A stretch of DNA of 27,871 nucleotides from Acanthaster planci (Eukaryota; Echinodermata; Asteroidea; Valvatida; Acanthasteridae), in NCBI RefSeq assembly GCF_001949145.1, contig NW_019091405.1, positions 1,389,664-1,417,534 of the forward strand, written 5' to 3'. Of this stretch, positions 24,701-27,871 are shown piece after piece. The notes under the pieces were generated by a model. The model saw only the letters and a list, made by a program, of their open reading frames with translations. It searched no databases and was not told the origin of the DNA. A program made the position numbers and the translations under genes. Position 1 is the stretch's first letter. Each line of letters begins with the position of its first letter.

Positions 24701-27660
24701 CGATCAGTTCAAAATAACAACTGTAGAAAGAGTAATTGTATCCACGTTGAAAAAAAAAAGAATTAAATAAAGGTGAATGTAAATGATCAATCCAGTTATT
24801 TTGTGGACTTAATTAATGGACTGACGTTTGTCATGTGTAGAAAATATTCCATTTTGGATGTATTGTACTTCTGTGCTTGCCTGCAGGCGTGCTTTGGCGT
24901 CATCGACTTTCTCCTAGCCAGCTCAGAGTTCTTTGGGGGAGTGTGCGAAGCTGTTGATGTCCTGGCCTGTCCAGAGAATTCCACCTTGCAGGTGTGGTGT
25001 AACAGAGCATTTAACGAGTCGGTGGGTGGGAGGTAGGGGGGTGAGAGACTCTTCCAAAGTGCACTTTACCGGTTTTTGTTGGGAGGAGGGTGAACATTCC
25101 TTTAAGACTGGACAGATGAGGATCACGTATTATTTGACTGTCACAGTATCAAAAGCAAGGTTGCTTGCACTTAATCATGTATACTTGCTCTCGCTTCACT
25201 CATATAGCTTGTTGATTCAAAAGGGGCGTCATATGGACGTTGTGAGTAAAAATGGTGCAACATACGCCCGAGCACTCCATACCGAAAGTAGACTGTTGTC
25301 CTGTTTGAGGGGCTGCTGTTGATTTGTCAGTTGTCTAAGTGGCCTGAGCCACCTTGTGGTTCGTATTCCCTCACTATCCTAAACCATACCGTGGAATTCT
25401 AAGACCACACAGAAAGAAGGTGAGATGAACTCATTCAGGCTAAAATGTAATTTGTGTTCATGGATACATTTTGTTATTTTTCCTAAACTCATTGAGAAGC
25501 AGATGACTCTGTTGTACACGATTATGTGCATGATAATTGGTCAATGCGATGTAAGAAAATGCCTGAATGAACATAATATTTTAAACCAGGACCACAGGTG
25601 AAACATTAATTTCAACTTAAAGTTCGCCTACAATTTTGTGATTCTTTGATTAACAAGCGATAAGAAAAACCTATTGTCTTCTTTAGCTAACCAAAATCTC
25701 CTGAGGCTTCTGTTACTGAGTTTTGAGAAGCCCCTTCACATCAGTATGGTGAGGAATTACTCTCATTAGTTTATTATTTCTTGCGCTTGATATCCCCTGG
25801 CAACATTCAGGAGCCTCTGGACGCTTTCATCAACAGCGCCGACAGCACCTTTGGCTGTTTGCACTGCGATGGCCGGCTGGTGGCAGCCACCGACAAGTGG
25901 TGGAGTCTGACTGGTCAGGAGATGATGCTCCTGGCAGCCTTTGTCAGGACTCTGCCCGCGGGCACCTCCAGCGACGTGCCCATCTACCTCCCGCAGGCTA
26001 GTCCCAAGGTAAAACTTGCCACCATTGGTTCTTGTTGATTGATTCCAATACGGGACACGAGGTTGAGGCTTTTGATAAATTTCAGTACTGAAAAATAATC
26101 ACTGCAACGGCTGTTAGGTTGAACAAAGCGTATAGATGACCATCCAAGAAGTGGATTTTGACAGTATCAAACTGGCTAAGTATGGATCCACTGGAGAGCC
26201 CATTTACAGACTTAGCAACAACAGGATTTCATGCCGTGCAATGTGTCAAACAAAGTGGTTTCCTACTGGATTATTTATTTGATCCAGATGGCCAGTAGGG
26301 CGTGTTTAGAAACTAGAGCAATTTTCCAAAGATACCACACTGAGACTGCATGTTCTTGCCAATCAGAGGTTGTATGAGGTATGACATCACAGGCTGGCTA
26401 GGAAACTGCTGGTGCGAGAGTGGATATGCCTTCGTTGTGCCTTTGATACTTCCCGTGAAGCACAGTCGCTGTTTTGGAAAGTCACGAACATAGTTATTTG
26501 TACACCTGATGTATGCGCAATATCGCGTACCCTCCTACTGTGTCCGCCTTACCTCAAACAAGCTAACGGTAATGGTAGCTTCTGCTTGATGTCGACTCTG
26601 ACCACGAAATCCCTTATAGATTCCTCACCGTCTGGTCAGCATCAGCCTCCTCCCAGGCGTCATCGTGAGCGTGCTGTGTTTAGAGACACCCACTTTGGCC
26701 GAAGCTCAGACAACCTTAGTCGAGCCCGCATGGCGGGCTCAGGTCGAGTCGCTCCGTGCTTGCCAGAAGGCCTCGCTCAACGGCCAATACGTACCAAAGA
26801 CACTCATCATGGACTCGGGCATTCTTGGGTGAGTCAAATTCTTGGCGACACGCTTCCTCCTTCATTGCTCTCCAGATGCTGAAAACACTAGATGAATCTA
26901 TCTGGGGTAAATCATTGGCCTATCCAGGGAACCCAAAAAAAGGGGGGAAATATATCTTTTTGGGGTTCTGAAATATAATGAGAAAAAGATGATTTTTTGC
27001 TTTCCTTCCGAAAAGCTTGTAAAAGTCCCACAATGCACCTTCATCCCCTCAGAAGACCACAAAGATTACATAAAGAAGCTGTGGCCATTTTTCCCCCCAA
27101 AACATTTTATATCTGGATCCACCATTGGGGTCTTAAGTCTTAGCCACTCGTTTCAAACTGATTGATGGGGTAAAACTTTGAAAATGTTCTACAACATTTG
27201 TCGTTTTAGCCGTTTTATGTCATTTTATGTATTCTCCCCCTGCCTTTTTGAGCGTCAATGTGCCATGTTTTAGATACCGTTACTTCCAAATCTGCTGCGT
27301 GAGTGTTGAACATGTGACGGGTGGTATCACTGAAAATAGATCTCTAATTAGCTAATGAAGGCATGTGCAACCTTGACATGCATGATCGATACTTAACCGA
27401 GGCTGCCATATTTGGAAAAGTAATGTTCAATACATGTAATCAGCTTTTTTTGGGGGGGTTCATTTTTCCTGGTGCCAGGTTCCTGCTTGTCCACACTGAC
27501 CAACACAAGTGCCTCTCCAGCTGCCGCCTGCCCATACAAGAAGGCAGCGCCGCCGACAGACGACCTTTGACCCATTCACGTAGGCGACAGGTTCTGAATG
27601 CCTTCTACAGGAACACAGTGGGCACGCTGTTCCCAGTATGCCACAGTCCGCAGAGAACAG
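21699..27660 (+). CDS. FUZ: FUZ, fuzzy planar cell polarity protein, 3' end beyond window
   Basis: FUZ is a CPLANE subunit. In known animals it pairs with Inturned, has longin-type folds, helps activate the small GTPase RSG1 and supports intraflagellar transport, cilium assembly and planar cell polarity. Exons on the plus strand: 21699-21794, 23393-23514, 23851-23935, 24411-24479, 24887-24991, 25811-26008, 26620-26828, 27479-27660. The sum is 1066 nt, 355 residues plus one base, all GT-AG and in phase. Each exon aligns with human FUZ (418 residues), for example YGVQMFAQN with NGVHMFGQN and LENIKNVERLRRDL with LTNIRNVERLKKDL. About 70 C-terminal residues are missing because the window ends. 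The ATG at 21699 has an in-frame TGA just upstream; a second ATG two codons on is also possible. Confidence 0.95.
21795..23392 (+). other. FUZ intron 1
   Basis: It contains the second copy of the TTAA-bounded MITE (22284-22801), a near-tandem TTCCCTCAAAA repeat around 22230-22255 and a poly-C run near 23119-23127. No further exon was recognised. Confidence 0.7.
22284..22801 (+). mobile_element. TTAA-bounded MITE, copy 2, diverged and missing its right terminus
   Basis: It starts after TTAA (22280-22283) with CCACTAACTGCCTGG, a diverged form of the copy 1 terminus. It then follows the reverse complement of 10409-10977 nearly end to end (GGGGCCCTGGAGCACTTTTG and ATGATGGCAATTCCCAG are shared). 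It stops at CATGG/TTAA (22802-22805), where copy 1 continues about 30 bp into its terminal repeat. It lies in FUZ intron 1. Confidence 0.85.
23393..23514 (+). CDS. FUZ: FUZ exon 2
   Basis: Residues 33-72. LAFAEQGMLYGVQMFAQN aligns with human LPFSVIGSLNGVHMFGQN; VVWKVFHN aligns with VVWKSFHD. The acceptor is ccag and the donor gtataa. Confidence 0.97.
23851..23935 (+). CDS. FUZ: FUZ exon 3
   Basis: Residues 73-101. SVTLVLITPEDGCSDVHLNT, then LLDHVFHAM, aligns with human SITLIVLSSEVGISELRLER and LLQMVFGAM. The acceptor is gtag and the donor gtaggt. Confidence 0.95.
23936..24410 (+). other. FUZ intron 3, no further feature
   Basis: An intron with an unresolved base at 24221. No repeats or coding segments were recognised. 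Confidence 0.7.
24411..24479 (+). CDS. FUZ: FUZ exon 4
   Basis: Residues 102-124, VMFIGLDTLENIKNVERL then RRDLK, aligns with human VLLVGLEELTNIRNVERLKKDLR at the end of longin domain 1. The acceptor is gtag and the donor gtgagt. Confidence 0.97.
24480..24886 (+). other. FUZ intron 4, no further feature
   Basis: An AT-rich intron with an A10 run near 24750. Nothing else was recognised. Confidence 0.7.
24887..24991 (+). CDS. FUZ: FUZ exon 5
   Basis: Residues 125-159. ACFGVIDFLLASSEFFGG, then CEAVDVLACPENSTLQ, aligns with human ASYCLIDSFLGDSELIGD and TQCVDCVIPPEGSLLQ. The acceptor is gcag and the donor gtgtgg, which is non-consensus at +3 to +6 but set by the phase and homology. Confidence 0.95.
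24992..25810 (+). other. FUZ intron 5, no further feature
   Basis: An AT-rich intron after a short G-rich start (25019-25042). The open frame at 24933-25322 is a shadow. No repeat ends were recognised. Confidence 0.7.
25811..26008 (+). CDS. FUZ: FUZ exon 6
   Basis: Residues 160-225. DGRLVAATDKWWSL aligns with human SGRVVAATEGWWRL, and DVPIYLPQASP with DYPVYLPHGSP, in longin domain 2. The acceptor is tcag and the donor gtaaaa. Confidence 0.97.
26009..26619 (+). other. FUZ intron 6, no further feature
   Basis: An intron ending in cccttatag. An open frame in another register crosses it and exon 7 but is not coding. No repeat was recognised. Confidence 0.7.
26620..26828 (+). CDS. FUZ: FUZ exon 7
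   Basis: Residues 226-294. IPHRLVSISLLPGVIVSVLC aligns with human VPHRLLTLTLLPSLELCLLC; VESLRACQ with LDPLRACL; DSGIL with HTDIL. The acceptor is atag and the donor gtgagt. A longer ORF in another frame (26412-26882) hides this exon. Confidence 0.95.
26829..27478 (+). other. FUZ intron 7, no further feature
   Basis: AT-rich intron with A/G homopolymer runs near 26935-26947 and a T/G run near 27446-27458. No coding or mobile element was recognised. Confidence 0.7.
27479..27660 (+). CDS. FUZ: FUZ exon 8 (last within window)
   Basis: Residues 295-355. FLLVHTDQHKCLSSCRLP aligns with human LLLLHLELKRCLFTVEP, and SRRRQVLNAFYRNTVGTLFP with EQRRRLLRNFYTLVTSTHFP, entering longin domain 3. The acceptor is ccag and the donor gtgagc in phase 1, so at least one more exon must follow past the window. 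Confidence 0.95.
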
Positions 27661-27871
27661 GTGAGCAACAAATATGCTCAAAATTTGGTCAAGTTTCCCG
27701 AGAATGTTCACCTGAAAATCAGTCGAAATTTCAGCATTCTGTTTTCTAGCATTTTGGTAGTTTTCAGAGTGGACATCCCAGCCATTATTGTGGCTTGTCT
27801 GAAAGTTTGGGTTGGGGGCGACATTCACTCAGTCATCTATAACAAGTAGCTGCAACTTCTAGGTAATGGCT
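27661..27871 (+). other. FUZ intron 8, partial
   Basis: Starts with the donor gtgagc. No match to the FUZ C-terminus was seen before the window ends. Confidence 0.7.

Noticed and set aside
26412-26882. 156-codon plus-strand open frame, the longest in the window
   Set aside because: FUZ exon 7 (26620-26828) lies inside it in a different register, with clear similarity to human FUZ and proper splice sites. The long frame is a shadow.
1-27871. Bacterial systems, CRISPR arrays, integrated virus genes, toxin genes
   Set aside because: None seen. All strong protein similarity belongs to NXF1 and FUZ exons, and the repeats look like short non-autonomous DNA elements.

Overview
This is a stretch of animal nuclear genome: two intron-rich protein-coding genes with GT-AG introns, repeat-rich introns, and one unresolved base at 24221 that points to a draft assembly. 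There are no bacterial-style genes, rRNA, tRNA or CRISPR. Clean one-to-one similarity to vertebrate NXF1 and FUZ, the exon structure, and the abundance of TACATG/TACATGTA motifs and short non-autonomous DNA transposons suggest an invertebrate deuterostome. A lancelet (Branchiostoma) is my best guess, but this is inference from style and is not proven by the sequence.

Layout. Positions 1-887 are the 3' flank or 3' UTR of NXF1. Positions 888-21419 on the minus strand hold a complete NXF1 coding sequence, rebuilt here as 20 exons (2040 nt, 679 codons plus stop) in which every splice phase closes. It encodes the mRNA export receptor with RGG-rich N-terminus, RNA-binding fold, leucine-rich repeats, NTF2-like domain and TAP-C/UBA domain. 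Positions 21420-21698 are a 279-bp gap between the two start codons. Positions 21699 to at least 27660 on the plus strand hold FUZ (fuzzy planar cell polarity protein, CPLANE complex). Eight exons give 355 residues, and the last roughly 70 residues expected from the human protein lie beyond the window.

The genes are head-to-head and probably share a bidirectional promoter. Their products have no known joint function: NXF1 exports mRNA through nuclear pores and FUZ supports cilium assembly and planar cell polarity.

The introns carry most of the accessory content. This includes two inverted copies of a TTAA-bounded (piggyBac-like) MITE (10409-10977 and 22284-22801), a small TTA-flanked Harbinger-like foldback (2118-2275), a near-perfect hairpin (1700-1835), a hAT-like element (19157-19978), two copies of another short repeat (11851-12121 and 15450-15857), a 15-bp minisatellite (2803-2910), and a GC-rich hairpin cluster in NXF1 intron 10 (about 8090-8400). 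I found no gene system unlike known ones. The most useful leads are the divergent promoter, the transposon families, the structured intron block and an in-frame open intron (intron 5) in NXF1.
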